This document shows, in pieces, positions 25,174 to 35,011 of a stretch of DNA of 64,000 nt (position 1 is the first letter of the stretch; the number at the start of each line of letters is the position of its first letter). The notes beneath the pieces were generated by a model. The model saw only the letters and a program-made list of their open reading frames with translations, had not been told where the DNA came from and ran no database searches. Source of the DNA: JALQUL01 sp040382935 (GTDB taxonomy: Bacteria; Pseudomonadota; Gammaproteobacteria; Burkholderiales; Burkholderiaceae_C); assembly GCA_040382935.1 (NCBI GenBank), contig JBEIEP010000004.1, positions 62,001 through 126,000 of the forward strand, read 5' to 3'. The translations under genes were made by a program, and so were the position numbers.

Positions 25174-26091
25174 GTGCAAACGTCTGTGCATGCCACCGTT
25201 CTTCTGGCAGAAGCTGTAGAGGCTTTGGTCCAATCCCTCTCGGGGTGCTATATCGATGGTACTTTCGGGCGCGGGGGGCATAGCCGCGCGATTTTGCAAA
25301 GGCTGGGCCCTACCGGCCGCCTAACCGTATTTGACAAAGACCCCGCCGCCATAGACGTGGCGCAAGGCCTGCAGGCGCAGGATGCCCGCGTAGAGGTAAT
25401 CCATGATGGATTCTCTACCATGGGTCAACTTGGACCGGCCTGTGCCGACGGCCTGCTGTTGGACTTGGGTGTCAGTTCGCCACAAATCGATACGGCCGAG
25501 CGCGGCTTTAGCTTTCGGTTTGATGGCCCGTTGGACATGCGTATGGACAACAGCCGTGGCACGACAGTGGCCCAGTGGTTGTTGACGGCATCTATTTCAC
25601 AACTAACAGAGGTGATTCGTGACTATGGCGAAGAACGGTTTGCTGGGCCCATTGCAAAGGCGATTGCGGCTTTTAGGGAGCAACGGGGCCCGGTTGACAC
25701 CACTGAGAAGCTTGCCCAGATCGTGGCCTCTGCGGTCAAGTCTCGTGAGCCTGGTCAAAACCCCGCCACGCGCACCTTCCAGGCTTTTCGGATTTTCATC
25801 AACCGTGAACTCGAGGAGTTGCAAGCTGCCCTAGAGGCCAGCTTGGAGATTCTCAAGCCAGGCGGTCGGCTGGTGGTGATTAGCTTTCATTCTTTGGAAG
25901 ACCGAATCGTCAAATCCTTTATCGCCCGGCACGCCAAAGACGGGTTTGATCGCCGCATGCCTATGGCAGCGCCAGCGCCCTGTAAGTTGAAGGCCATGGG
26001 TCGCACGCGGCCCACTGCCGCTGAAGTCTCAGCCAATCCAAGGGCTAGAAGTGCGGTGATGCGCGTTGCACAACGGACGGTTGCGCCATGA
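25174..26091 (+). CDS. rsmH: 16S rRNA (cytosine(1402)-N(4))-methyltransferase RsmH (MraW)
   Basis: RsmH methylates N4 of C1402 in the P site of 16S rRNA. I use the GTG at 25174, seven bases after AAAGGA; an ATG at 25153 in the same frame lies inside mraZ. The 305-residue product begins with HATVLLAEAVEAL, then SAM motif DGTFGRGGHSRAIL, LLLDLGVSSPQID and the conserved ERGFSFRFDGPLDMRMD, ending with the TRPTAAEVSANPRARSA motif. It overlaps ftsL by four bases. Confidence 0.96.
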   Translation: MQTSVHATVLLAEAVEALVQSLSGCYIDGTFGRGGHSRAILQRLGPTGRLTVFDKDPAAIDVAQGLQAQDARVEVIHDGFSTMGQLGPACADGLLLDLGVSSPQIDTAERGFSFRFDGPLDMRMDNSRGTTVAQWLLTASISQLTEVIRDYGEERFAGPIAKAIAAFREQRGPVDTTEKLAQIVASAVKSREPGQNPATRTFQAFRIFINRELEELQAALEASLEILKPGGRLVVISFHSLEDRIVKSFIARHAKDGFDRRMPMAAPAPCKLKAMGRTRPTAAEVSANPRARSAVMRVAQRTVAP

Positions 26092-26384
26092 AATCGCTAA
26101 ATGTATTACTTACCGTAGCGGTGCTAACCACTGGTCTTTGGGTAGTAAATACCCGACACTCAGCGCGCCGTAATTTTGTGGCGCTGGAGGAAAGCGGGCA
26201 AGCGCTGCGCTTGGTGGAGCAGGACAATGACCGACTAGAGGTAGAAAAGCGTGCTCAGGCTACACCATTGCGGGTCGAAGCGTTGGCAAAAAACAAGCTC
26301 AACATGCGAACTGCCACGCCGTTGGTGACGCAGTACGTAGCAGCCCACTCAACGCCTGCGCCCCAAGCGAAGGGTAAGCCATGA
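26088..26384 (+). CDS. ftsL: Cell division protein FtsL
   Basis: FtsL is a small bitopic divisome protein that with FtsQ and FtsB activates FtsW-FtsI. The 98-residue product has one N-terminal membrane helix (about 4-20, VLLTVAVLTTGLWVVNT) followed by a periplasmic coiled-coil (ALEESGQALRLVEQDNDRLEVE) and a short Pro/Ala tail. Sequence is weakly conserved in this family; identity rests on topology, size and position between rsmH and ftsI. It overlaps both neighbours by four bases. Confidence 0.93.
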   Translation: MKSLNVLLTVAVLTTGLWVVNTRHSARRNFVALEESGQALRLVEQDNDRLEVEKRAQATPLRVEALAKNKLNMRTATPLVTQYVAAHSTPAPQAKGKP

Positions 26385-28111
26385 CCCGTCCCATTCATCA
26401 TTCGTCCAGCCCCTTGCTGGCGATTAGCACATCGGGCTGGCGAGCCACCATTACTGTGACACTGATTGGGGTGGGGTTTACTGCGTTGGCTGTGAAGGCG
26501 GCCTATATTCAGGTGGTCGACAACGAATTTTATCAGCGCCAAGGCGAGGTACGGTTTGCCCGCACCCTGCCGCTGCCTGCGATACGGGGCAACATTGTCG
26601 ATCGAAACGACATGATTTTGGCCTCCAGTGTGGTCACACCAAGTGTGTGGACGGTACCTGGCTCCGTCGAGCTGACGCCGGGGCAACTGCAATCACTGGC
26701 AAGTTTGCTTGCGATCGCACCGGCGGAATTGAGCAAGAAATTGGCCGACTCCGACAGTTCCTTTGTGTGGCTAAAGCGCCAATTAGACGAATCCACCGCG
26801 AATGCAGTGAAAGGTTTGGGCATTAAGGGGCTTTACTTTCGACCAGAGTACAAGCGCAAATACCCAGAGGGCGATGCGGCGGTCACCATTGTGGGGTCAA
26901 CTGACACCGAGGACAAAGGCATTGAGGGCATAGAACTGGCGCACAACAAAGCGCTGTCGGGCAAGGCCGGAACGCGGAGGGTCATTCATGACCGCCTTGG
27001 GCGAAAGGTCGAAGACATTGGTGAGCAGGTTCCACCAACGCCGGGCAACAACATTCAATTGAGCATTGATAGCAAGATTCAGTTTTTCGCCTACCAGCAG
27101 ATTCGCGATGCGGTGATCCAAAACAAGGCCAAATCGGGCAGTGTAGTGGTGCTGGATGCGATCACTGGAGAGGTGTTGGCGTCGGTGAGCTACCCCACAC
27201 AAAAGCCGGCCGCGCCCGGTAGCAACGTTGTGGTGCGGCGCAACCAAGCCTTTGCGGATACCTTTGAGCCGGGCTCGGCCATGAAGCCCTTCACTATTGG
27301 TTTGGCGCTCGAGACAGGTCGGGTCACCCCCACTACACTGATTCAAACCGCACCAGGAACTTTGAGTATGTCCGGTGCCACCATTAGAGACGCTCATCCG
27401 CATGGTGCTTTGACGGTAGAAGAAGTGCTCCAAAAGTCCAGCAACGTGGGAACCGTCAAGCTAGCGATGCAGATGCAACCCGTTGAGATGTGGCAGGTGT
27501 TTTCCAATATTGGGCTGGGACTTAAGCCTCAACTGCAGTATCCAGGTATGGCCACCGGCAAGCTACGCCCCTACAAAACCTGGCGCCCGATTGAGCAGGC
27601 CACGATGTCTTATGGATATGGTTTGTCGGCTTCCCTGTTTCAGGTGACCCGGGCCTATACGGTGTTTGCGACCGATGGGCGGCTGCTGCCGGCCAGTTTG
27701 ACCAAGGTCAGCGCACCGGTGGTAGGCGAGCGGGTTTTTTCAGCAAAAACGGCCGAGAGCATCAGAAAAATGCTGGAGATGGCCGCTGGTCCCGGCGGCA
27801 CAGCGCCCAAGGCAAGAACTGACGGTTACTCAGTGGGAGGCAAGTCCGGCACTGCCCACAAGCAGGTGGGCAAGTCGTATGCGGCTGACAAGTACCGCTC
27901 TTGGTTCGTTGGCATGGCACCCATTTCAACCCCCCGTATTGTCGTGGGTGTTATGTTGGATGAACCCAGCGCAGGCCGCTATTTTGGCGGCGAAGTGGCC
28001 GCACCAGTGTTTAGCGCTACCGTGGCCCAAAGCCTGCGCACGATGGGGGTGCTGCCCGACCTCAAGGTCAACCAAACGATTTCGGTGACCGCTGTCGAGG
28101 AGAGTTTCTGA
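26381..28111 (+). CDS. ftsI: Septal peptidoglycan transpeptidase FtsI (PBP3)
   Basis: FtsI cross-links septal peptidoglycan with the glycosyltransferase FtsW. The 576-residue class B PBP has one N-terminal membrane helix (about 20-42), a pedestal domain beginning RGNIVDRND (69-77), and the penicillin-binding domain: active-site SAMK (299-302, nucleophile Ser299), SSN (353-355) and KSGT (488-491). All motifs are intact. It overlaps ftsL by four bases and shares one base with murEF. Confidence 0.97.
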   Translation: MTRPIHHSSSPLLAISTSGWRATITVTLIGVGFTALAVKAAYIQVVDNEFYQRQGEVRFARTLPLPAIRGNIVDRNDMILASSVVTPSVWTVPGSVELTPGQLQSLASLLAIAPAELSKKLADSDSSFVWLKRQLDESTANAVKGLGIKGLYFRPEYKRKYPEGDAAVTIVGSTDTEDKGIEGIELAHNKALSGKAGTRRVIHDRLGRKVEDIGEQVPPTPGNNIQLSIDSKIQFFAYQQIRDAVIQNKAKSGSVVVLDAITGEVLASVSYPTQKPAAPGSNVVVRRNQAFADTFEPGSAMKPFTIGLALETGRVTPTTLIQTAPGTLSMSGATIRDAHPHGALTVEEVLQKSSNVGTVKLAMQMQPVEMWQVFSNIGLGLKPQLQYPGMATGKLRPYKTWRPIEQATMSYGYGLSASLFQVTRAYTVFATDGRLLPASLTKVSAPVVGERVFSAKTAESIRKMLEMAAGPGGTAPKARTDGYSVGGKSGTAHKQVGKSYAADKYRSWFVGMAPISTPRIVVGVMLDEPSAGRYFGGEVAAPVFSATVAQSLRTMGVLPDLKVNQTISVTAVEESF

Positions 28112-31050
28112 TGGAACACTTCACATCTGTAGAGCCTGCGACGCAATGGTTGAGGCTATGCACACAGAAGGAGACAACGGAACAACGCAAGGTCTTGGGC
28201 ATGCTGCATTCAGACAGTCGAAAAGTGAGTGCCGGTGATGCGTTTATCGCTTGGCCGGGCGCCGCCGTAGATGGACGGCGTTTTGTAGAGCAAGCGCTGC
28301 AGTCGCAGGGTGCCAGCGCCTGCTTGGTCGAGGCCGACGGCTTGGATGCTTACGCCGATTCGTCGTGGATGAATTCGACCCGGGTGGCAAGTTACAAAGG
28401 ATTGAAAGAAGCGACAGGCCGTATCGCCAGTGCCTTCTATTTGGAACCCAGCAAAGCCTTGGATGTAATCGCCGTGACCGGTACCAACGGCAAGTCGTCG
28501 GTGGCATGGTGGTTGGCCTCTGTTCTGTCCCGGTTGGAAGGCAAAACGCCCATTCGCTGTGGCGTGGTGGGCACCTTGGGCATAGGAGAGCTGCCCGGTG
28601 TATTGGCCAATGGCCTGACCACGCCTGATCCGGTGCTGTTGCAAGCGAGCCTACGGGACATGGCCGACAACGGCGTGTCGTATTGCGCGATCGAGGCTTC
28701 ATCTATAGGGCTAGAGGAGCACCGACTGGATGGCACTCGATTACAGACGGCGGTGTTTACCAACTTCACGCAGGACCATCTGGATTACCACGGAAATCTT
28801 GATGCCTATTGGCAGGCCAAACGCCAGCTTTTTGACTGGCCAGGGCTGGTGCAGGCGGTGGTGAACGTGGACGATCCCAAGGGACAAATACTGGCGGTTG
28901 AGCTTGGCAGCAAAGCCTTGGATTTGTGGACCGTATCGTTACAAGGATCTGCACGCCTGCGCGCAAATGCCATTAAGGCCAGCGTACGGGGGATGCAATT
29001 TGAAGTGGTGGAGTACGACGTTTCAGCCACCCAGGTGCTTCAAACCGCGTACTTTGACTGCCCGGTGATGGGGCATTTTAATGTGATGAATGTGCTCTGT
29101 GTGGTTGCTGTACTGCGCAGCAAAGGATTTGCGCTGGCGCACATCGCTAAGGCCACCGAACACTTGGATCCGGTACCAGGCCGGATGGAGCGTGTGGCGT
29201 TTCCCGGTGGTCCGGCGGTGGCAGTGGACTACGCCCATACCCCTGACGCCTTGAACAAGGTGTTGGCGGCACTGCAAACGATGGCACAGGCCCGCCAGGG
29301 CAAGCTATGGTGCGTGTTTGGTTGTGGGGGCAATCGCGATGCCGCTAAGCGGCCCTTGATGGCCAGTGCGGTCGAACAATGGGCGGATCACATCATTGTG
29401 ACCAGCGACAACCCACGCAACGAAATGCCCCAACAGATCATTGCTGACGTTGTTAAAGGTTTCTCGGCGCAGGCACGCTACCAAGTGGAGCCCGACCGCC
29501 CAACGGCAGTCTGGAAGGCCTTGACACAGGCGCAGCCCAACGATTGGGTGTTGCTGGCAGGCAAAGGGCACGAGCCCTACCAAGAGGTGATGGGCCTGCG
29601 CAGGGTGTATTCGGACATCGACTGGGCAAAAGGTCTGGGCGGTGCGCTGGCGCAGCCCATGATGACGCTGGCCGATTGCGCGGCAGCGATACCTGGGGCC
29701 CGTGTGCTGGGCAATGCCGCACTGAGTTTGTCTGGGGTCGGTACCGATACGCGCACCCTGTTGCCTGGCCAGCTGTTTGTGGCGCTGCGTGGCGAGCAAT
29801 TTGATGGACATAACTTTGTGGCCCAGGCCTATGCCAAAGGCGCGGTGGCCGCGCTGGTGGACCAACCCGTGCCCGAGGTGCTGATGGACCAGTTGGTGGT
29901 GCCCGATACCCGCATCGCCCTGGGCCTGTTGGCCAAAATGTGGCGTGCCCGGTTTGCTGGCCCTTTGATTGCCGTGACCGGTAGCAACGGCAAAACCACG
30001 GTTACGCAATTGCTGGCCACGGTTTTGCGCTTGGTACACGGAGATAACCACCTGGCAACCCAGGGCAACTTGAACAACGACATTGGTCTGCCGTTAACGC
30101 TGCTCAAGTGGCGTTCGCAGCACCAACGCGCGGTGATTGAAATGGGCATGAACCACCCTGGCGAAATTGCCTACTTGGCCGGTATTGCACAACCTACCGT
30201 GGCCTTGGTGAACAACGCCCAACGCGAGCATTTGGAGTTCATGGGAACGGTGGAAGCGGTGGCCCGTGAAAATGGCTCGGTGTTTGCGTCTACCGACCCC
30301 AATGGGTCGGTGGTGTTTCCGGCAGATGACACTTTTGCAAATGTGTGGCGCAGTTTGGCGGCAGGCCGAAAGGTACTGACTTTTGCGCTGGATGACGGGG
30401 CAGATGTGTTTGCCCGGTCGGTGCAATGGCAGGATGGTGTTTGGCAGGTTCTTGCCGCCACGCCACAAGGCGATTGCCACTTCACCCTGGCGGTAGCAGG
30501 GCGGCACAACGTCAAAAACGCGCTGGCGGCTTTGGCCTGCGCAATTGCCAGCGGGATAAGCGCCCAGCAAGCCGCCCTTGGGATCTCGCAATTTACGGCG
30601 GTCAAAGGCCGTTCGCGCAGCCTGAGGCTTGAGATAGGCGGTCGCGCCATCACCCTTGTTGATGACACCTACAACGCCAACCCCGATTCCATGAGGGCGG
30701 CGGTTGACGTGTTGGCCGATCTGCCACAGCCTTCCTTTTTGGTGGTGGGCGACATGGGCGAAGTGGGTGACAACGGGCCCGCGTTTCATCGCGAGTTGGG
30801 GCAGTACGCCAAAGACAAAGGCATTCATTCTTTGTTGGCTACCGGCCAGGCCAGCGTGGAGGTGGTGAAAGCCTTTGGTGGTGGCCAACACTTTGACCAT
30901 CGTTCGGCCCTGATCGCTGCCGTACTGGACAAGCTGCCAGGTCATGCCAGTGTGTTGGTCAAAGGCTCTCGATTTATGAAGATGGAACAAGTCATAGCGG
31001 CTATTGTTGACGCTGCAACCCCTCAAGAGGAACCCTCCCATGTTGCTTAA
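28111..31050 (+). CDS. murE/murF: Fused MurE-MurF: UDP-MurNAc-tripeptide ligase and D-Ala-D-Ala adding enzyme
   Basis: One 979-residue protein carries two consecutive Mur ligases. MurE (about 1-510) adds the third residue: P-loop GTNGKSS (124-130), DYAHTPDAL, and DNPR (433-436), which marks meso-diaminopimelate specificity. MurF starts at about 517 (MMTLADCAAAIPGA) with P-loop GSNGKTT (624-630), and adds D-Ala-D-Ala. The linker is short, with no stop or frameshift. Fusions of these two genes are known in some Burkholderiales. Channelling between successive cytosolic steps is a possible benefit. The start shares one base with the ftsI stop, and mraY overlaps its last 11 bases. Confidence 0.96.
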   Translation: MEHFTSVEPATQWLRLCTQKETTEQRKVLGMLHSDSRKVSAGDAFIAWPGAAVDGRRFVEQALQSQGASACLVEADGLDAYADSSWMNSTRVASYKGLKEATGRIASAFYLEPSKALDVIAVTGTNGKSSVAWWLASVLSRLEGKTPIRCGVVGTLGIGELPGVLANGLTTPDPVLLQASLRDMADNGVSYCAIEASSIGLEEHRLDGTRLQTAVFTNFTQDHLDYHGNLDAYWQAKRQLFDWPGLVQAVVNVDDPKGQILAVELGSKALDLWTVSLQGSARLRANAIKASVRGMQFEVVEYDVSATQVLQTAYFDCPVMGHFNVMNVLCVVAVLRSKGFALAHIAKATEHLDPVPGRMERVAFPGGPAVAVDYAHTPDALNKVLAALQTMAQARQGKLWCVFGCGGNRDAAKRPLMASAVEQWADHIIVTSDNPRNEMPQQIIADVVKGFSAQARYQVEPDRPTAVWKALTQAQPNDWVLLAGKGHEPYQEVMGLRRVYSDIDWAKGLGGALAQPMMTLADCAAAIPGARVLGNAALSLSGVGTDTRTLLPGQLFVALRGEQFDGHNFVAQAYAKGAVAALVDQPVPEVLMDQLVVPDTRIALGLLAKMWRARFAGPLIAVTGSNGKTTVTQLLATVLRLVHGDNHLATQGNLNNDIGLPLTLLKWRSQHQRAVIEMGMNHPGEIAYLAGIAQPTVALVNNAQREHLEFMGTVEAVARENGSVFASTDPNGSVVFPADDTFANVWRSLAAGRKVLTFALDDGADVFARSVQWQDGVWQVLAATPQGDCHFTLAVAGRHNVKNALAALACAIASGISAQQAALGISQFTAVKGRSRSLRLEIGGRAITLVDDTYNANPDSMRAAVDVLADLPQPSFLVVGDMGEVGDNGPAFHRELGQYAKDKGIHSLLATGQASVEVVKAFGGGQHFDHRSALIAAVLDKLPGHASVLVKGSRFMKMEQVIAAIVDAATPQEEPSHVA

Positions 31051-32218
31051 CCTGGCCCATTGGCTGCAGTCGATGTCCCCTGACTTGGGCTTCTTTCGGG
31101 TGTTTCAGTACCTGACCTTCCGTGCCGTGATGGCCACCATCACGGCCCTGTTGATGGGATGGTTAGCCGGGCCTTGGGTGATACGCCGATTGACCGAGCT
31201 CAAGATAGGCCAGCCCATTCGCGGCTACGGCGTACAAAGCCATCTGGCCAAAAGCGGCACGCCCACCATGGGCGGGGTGTTGATTTTGCTCAGCCTGGGC
31301 ACCTCCACACTGCTCTGGGCAGACCTTAGCAACCGCTTTGTATGGATTGTGCTCATCGTTACCTTTGGTTTTGGTGCCATTGGCTGGGTGGACGACTGGC
31401 GCAAGGTCGTCAAAAAAGACCCCGAAGGGATGCGCTCGCGTGAGAAGTATTTCTGGCAATCGGTGATTGGTTTGATAGCGGCGCTGTACCTGGTGTTTTC
31501 TATCTCCGAAAACTCCAATGCACGGGTGTTTCACCTGTTTGTGAGTTGGGTGCAGTCGGGCTTTGATATCAATCTACCCCCCAAAGCTGGGTTGCAAGTG
31601 CCATTTTTTAAAGAAATCAGCTACCCGCTGGGGGTGCTGGGCTTTGTGGTCTTAAGTTACATCGTCATTGTGGGCGCGAGCAATGCGGTCAACCTAACCG
31701 ACGGCTTGGACGGGCTGGCCATCATGCCGGTGGTGATGGTGGGTGCCGCGCTGGGTCTTTTTGCTTACGCATCCGGCAGTGCCACCTTTGCCAAGTACCT
31801 GTTTTTACCCCCCATACCAGGCGCGGGTGAGCTGATGATATTTTGTGGGGCCATGGGCGGCGCGGGCTTGGCATTTTTGTGGTTTAACGCCCATCCGGCA
31901 CAAATTTTTATGGGCGATGTGGGCGCATTGGCGTTGGGCGCAGCCTTGGGAACCATCGCGGTCATTGTGCGCCAAGAGATTGTGCTGGCCATCATGGGTG
32001 GGGTATTTGTGGCAGAGGCCGTCTCGGTCATGTTGCAGGTCGGGTACTTCAAATACACCCGTTGGCGCTACGGCGAACCACGCCGCCTGTTCATGATGGC
32101 GCCGTTGCACCATCATTTTGAAAAAGCGGGCTGGAAAGAAACGCAGGTGGTGGTGCGGTTTTGGATCGTCACCATGTTGTTGTGCTTGGTCGGACTGTCA
32201 ACCTTAAAGCTCAGATGA
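31040..32218 (+). CDS. mraY: Phospho-N-acetylmuramoyl-pentapeptide-transferase MraY
   Basis: MraY moves phospho-MurNAc-pentapeptide to undecaprenyl phosphate, giving lipid I. The 392-residue polytopic membrane protein has about ten hydrophobic helices. Family motifs include GTPTMGG, the catalytic-site Asp pair in WVDDWRK, NLTDGLDGLA and the C-terminal MAPLHHHFEKAG. The ATG at 31040 follows AGAGGA and overlaps the murEF stop by 11 bases. murD follows with a four-base overlap. Confidence 0.97.
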   Translation: MLLNLAHWLQSMSPDLGFFRVFQYLTFRAVMATITALLMGWLAGPWVIRRLTELKIGQPIRGYGVQSHLAKSGTPTMGGVLILLSLGTSTLLWADLSNRFVWIVLIVTFGFGAIGWVDDWRKVVKKDPEGMRSREKYFWQSVIGLIAALYLVFSISENSNARVFHLFVSWVQSGFDINLPPKAGLQVPFFKEISYPLGVLGFVVLSYIVIVGASNAVNLTDGLDGLAIMPVVMVGAALGLFAYASGSATFAKYLFLPPIPGAGELMIFCGAMGGAGLAFLWFNAHPAQIFMGDVGALALGAALGTIAVIVRQEIVLAIMGGVFVAEAVSVMLQVGYFKYTRWRYGEPRRLFMMAPLHHHFEKAGWKETQVVVRFWIVTMLLCLVGLSTLKLR

Positions 32219-33744
32219 AATCGCTGGTCAACACTTCTGTCTTGGTACTGGGCCTGGGTACATCCGGCCTGGCGATGGTGCGCTGGTGCGTTCGCCATGG
32301 GGCGAGCGTGACCGTCTGGGATGACAGACCTGTGGTGGCCAACGACGCTGTGCTGACCGACCAGCTGCCCATGGTCAAGCGCCTGGTAGGGGCCTTTAAC
32401 GGCCAAGTGTTGCAGGCGCAAACCTTTAACAAAGTGTTCACCAGCCCAGGTTTGAGTCCCGAGGCGTTGGCCCCATTGGTGGAATCGGCCAAAGCACTAG
32501 CGATACCTGTCGAGGGTGAGTTAACCCTGTTCAATGAAGCCTTGCAAACGCTGGCACAAACGCAGGATTACAAGCCCATAGTGCTTGCTATTACGGGCAC
32601 CAACGGCAAAACCACGGTGACCTCACTCACCACGCAGTTGCTCAAGCGTGCCGGGGTACATGCCACCATGGCAGGAAACATTGGTCCCAGCCTGTTGGAC
32701 ACCCTGGGTCAGGCAATGGACGCGGGCGCTTTGCCCGAAGTATGGGTGTTGGAGTTGAGTAGTTTTCAGTTGGTGTCGTGCAAGGCGTTCAACCCATTTA
32801 GTGCCACGGTATTGAACGTGACGCAAGACCACCTGGACTGGCATGGGTCTATGGCGGCCTACCTGGCGGCCAAACTGTCCATTTTTGGCCCCGATACGCA
32901 CAGAGTCATTCACCGCGATGACAGCGATTTGGCGTCTCAATGTGCCCCGGTGCCTGCGCCAGTGGCCAAAGGCAAGCGTGCGGCAGAAAAGTCCTCCGTC
33001 ACCTTTGGCTGGAGTGTGCCGACCCAGGCGGGCGATTTCGGCGTCGAATCGGTGAACGGATTGGATTGGCTGGTCAAGGCACAAAACCCGGATGGTGGCA
33101 CCGCACCGCGCCGCGTTAAAAAAGAGGCGCGCGAGCCAGTGACCCTACAACGCCTTATGCCGGTAGAGGCACTTCGCATACGCGGGCGTCACAACGCGCT
33201 TAACGCCATGGCAGCGTTGGCACTTGCCCAATCCACAGGTGCGGCCCTGTCGCCCATGCTGTATGGGCTGCGGGAGTACCGCGGCGAGCCACATCGGGTG
33301 GAGTCCATTGGGTTACTGGCCGAGGTTGAGTATTTTGATGACAGCAAAGGCACCAATGTGGGTGCAACAGTAGCCGCAATTGAAGGCCTAGGCCGTGATC
33401 GTGCCCTCGTGCTGATTCTGGGGGGCGAGGGCAAGGGTCAGGATTTTTCGCCCTTGGCTGAGCCAGTCAAAAAATACGCCTCAGCCGTGGTGTTGATAGG
33501 ACGGGATGCACCCGGTTTGGAGCAGGTACTGAGGCCAACGGGCGTGTGTATTGTTCACGCCAATTCAATGGAGCAGGCCCTGGATCTGGCCAGTGAAAAG
33601 GCCAAAGCGGGGGATGCGGTCTTGTTGTCACCGGCTTGCGCCAGTTTTGATATGTTCAAGAGTTACGTCCATCGTGGGCAGGTGTTCCGTCAGGCCTTTG
33701 CAGCGCGGGCGGCGGATGTTCATCAACAGGTGATGTATGTCTGA
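32215..33744 (+). CDS. murD: UDP-N-acetylmuramoyl-L-alanine--D-glutamate ligase
   Basis: MurD adds D-Glu to UDP-MurNAc-L-Ala. From the ATG at 32215, overlapping the mraY stop, the product is 509 residues, somewhat longer than the E. coli enzyme (438). It has an N-terminal Rossmann-like domain (VLVLGLGTSGLAMVRW), P-loop GTNGKTT (128-134), NVTQDHLDWHG and the C-terminal YFDDSKGTNVGAT. An insertion around residues 245-315, charged and Lys/Ala-rich (APVAKGKRAAEKSS), accounts for part of the extra length. ftsW overlaps its last eight bases. Confidence 0.96.
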   Translation: MKSLVNTSVLVLGLGTSGLAMVRWCVRHGASVTVWDDRPVVANDAVLTDQLPMVKRLVGAFNGQVLQAQTFNKVFTSPGLSPEALAPLVESAKALAIPVEGELTLFNEALQTLAQTQDYKPIVLAITGTNGKTTVTSLTTQLLKRAGVHATMAGNIGPSLLDTLGQAMDAGALPEVWVLELSSFQLVSCKAFNPFSATVLNVTQDHLDWHGSMAAYLAAKLSIFGPDTHRVIHRDDSDLASQCAPVPAPVAKGKRAAEKSSVTFGWSVPTQAGDFGVESVNGLDWLVKAQNPDGGTAPRRVKKEAREPVTLQRLMPVEALRIRGRHNALNAMAALALAQSTGAALSPMLYGLREYRGEPHRVESIGLLAEVEYFDDSKGTNVGATVAAIEGLGRDRALVLILGGEGKGQDFSPLAEPVKKYASAVVLIGRDAPGLEQVLRPTGVCIVHANSMEQALDLASEKAKAGDAVLLSPACASFDMFKSYVHRGQVFRQAFAARAADVHQQVMYV

Positions 33745-35011
33745 GTCTCCATCTCGCCCCTCGCGCTGGAGTGCCCTGGCACAAGCGGTGCGCGCGCGTT
33801 TGAGCGGCAACAAGGGTGCCGAACGCGCGCTCAATCCCTATGCGGCGCAGCGCTGGAGTCACCCGGTTGTCGGGTCCGCTCAATGGGTACATCCCATGTT
33901 CGTTTCGGTGGTAAGCCTGCTTGTGTTGTGGGGCTTGATCATGGTGTATTCCACCTCTATTGCACTTCCCGACAATCCACGCTTTGCCGCTTACAAGGAG
34001 TACCACTTTCTTTTGCGCCATGTCATCTCCTTGGGCTTGGCCGCGGTTGTCTGCTCACTGGCCTTCCAGATCTCCATGGAGACTTGGGAAAAATGGGCCC
34101 CGCTGTTGTTTGTGGGCAGTTTGATTCTTTTGGTGGCTGTGCTGATACCGGGTTTGGGAAAGATGACTTACGGTGCGCGGCGCTGGTTGACGCTGGGGCC
34201 CATCAGCTTTCAGCCCTCGGAGTTGGCTAAGTTTTCCCTGGCGCTGTACGCCGCGGGTTACATGGTTCGCAAGATAGGCGTGAAAGAGCGCTTTTTTGTC
34301 GCGGTTGGCCCCATGGCTGTGTCGGTGCTTTTGCTGGGTGTGTTGCTGCTGGCCGAGCCGGACATGGGCGCATTTTTGGTCATTACTGTTATCGCCATGG
34401 GGGTGCTGTTCCTGGGCGGTGTCAACGCACGTATGTTCTTCTTGATTGCAGGACTAATGGTGGTTGCATTTGCCGCGATGATTGCGATCAGCCCTTGGCG
34501 GCGTGAGCGCATTTTTGCTTACCTAGATCCTTGGAGCGCCGAACACGCACTGGGCAAAGGCTATCAGCTCACCCACGCGCTGATTGCCGTGGGGCGTGGC
34601 GAGATATGGGGAGTGGGGTTGGGTGCTAGCGTAGAAAAACTCAATTGGTTGCCTGAGGCCCACACCGACTTTATGTTGGCGGTCATCGGTGAAGAGTTTG
34701 GTTTGGTGGGTGTGCTGCTACTGATTGGTTTGTTCTTTTGGCTCACTCATTACATCTTCAATGTGGGTCGCCAGGCCATTTTGTTGGAACGTCTGTTCTC
34801 GGGATTGGTATCGCAGGGTATAGGTCTGTGGATTGGTTTTCAGTCGTTCATCAACATCGGTGTGAATTTGGGTTTGCTTCCGACCAAAGGTTTGACCCTG
34901 CCCTTGATGAGTTATGGGGGGTCGGCCATTCTTTTCAATCTGCTGGCACTGACGGTGGTAGCGCGGGTGGACTATGAAAACAAACTGATGATGCGCGGAG
35001 GACGGCCATGA
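33737..35011 (+). CDS. ftsW: Septal peptidoglycan glycosyltransferase FtsW
   Basis: FtsW is the SEDS-family enzyme that polymerises lipid II at the septum with FtsI. The 424-residue product has a cytoplasmic N-terminal tail (about 50 residues) and ten predicted membrane helices. SEDS motifs visible are YGARRWLTLGPISFQPSELAK, the loop WLPEAHTDFMLAVIGEEFGLVG with the catalytic-type Asp, and the end KGLTLPLMSYGGSA. Position between murD and murG separates it from the RodA paralogue at 47186. It overlaps murD by eight and murG by four bases. Confidence 0.96.
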   Translation: MSESPSRPSRWSALAQAVRARLSGNKGAERALNPYAAQRWSHPVVGSAQWVHPMFVSVVSLLVLWGLIMVYSTSIALPDNPRFAAYKEYHFLLRHVISLGLAAVVCSLAFQISMETWEKWAPLLFVGSLILLVAVLIPGLGKMTYGARRWLTLGPISFQPSELAKFSLALYAAGYMVRKIGVKERFFVAVGPMAVSVLLLGVLLLAEPDMGAFLVITVIAMGVLFLGGVNARMFFLIAGLMVVAFAAMIAISPWRRERIFAYLDPWSAEHALGKGYQLTHALIAVGRGEIWGVGLGASVEKLNWLPEAHTDFMLAVIGEEFGLVGVLLLIGLFFWLTHYIFNVGRQAILLERLFSGLVSQGIGLWIGFQSFINIGVNLGLLPTKGLTLPLMSYGGSAILFNLLALTVVARVDYENKLMMRGGRP

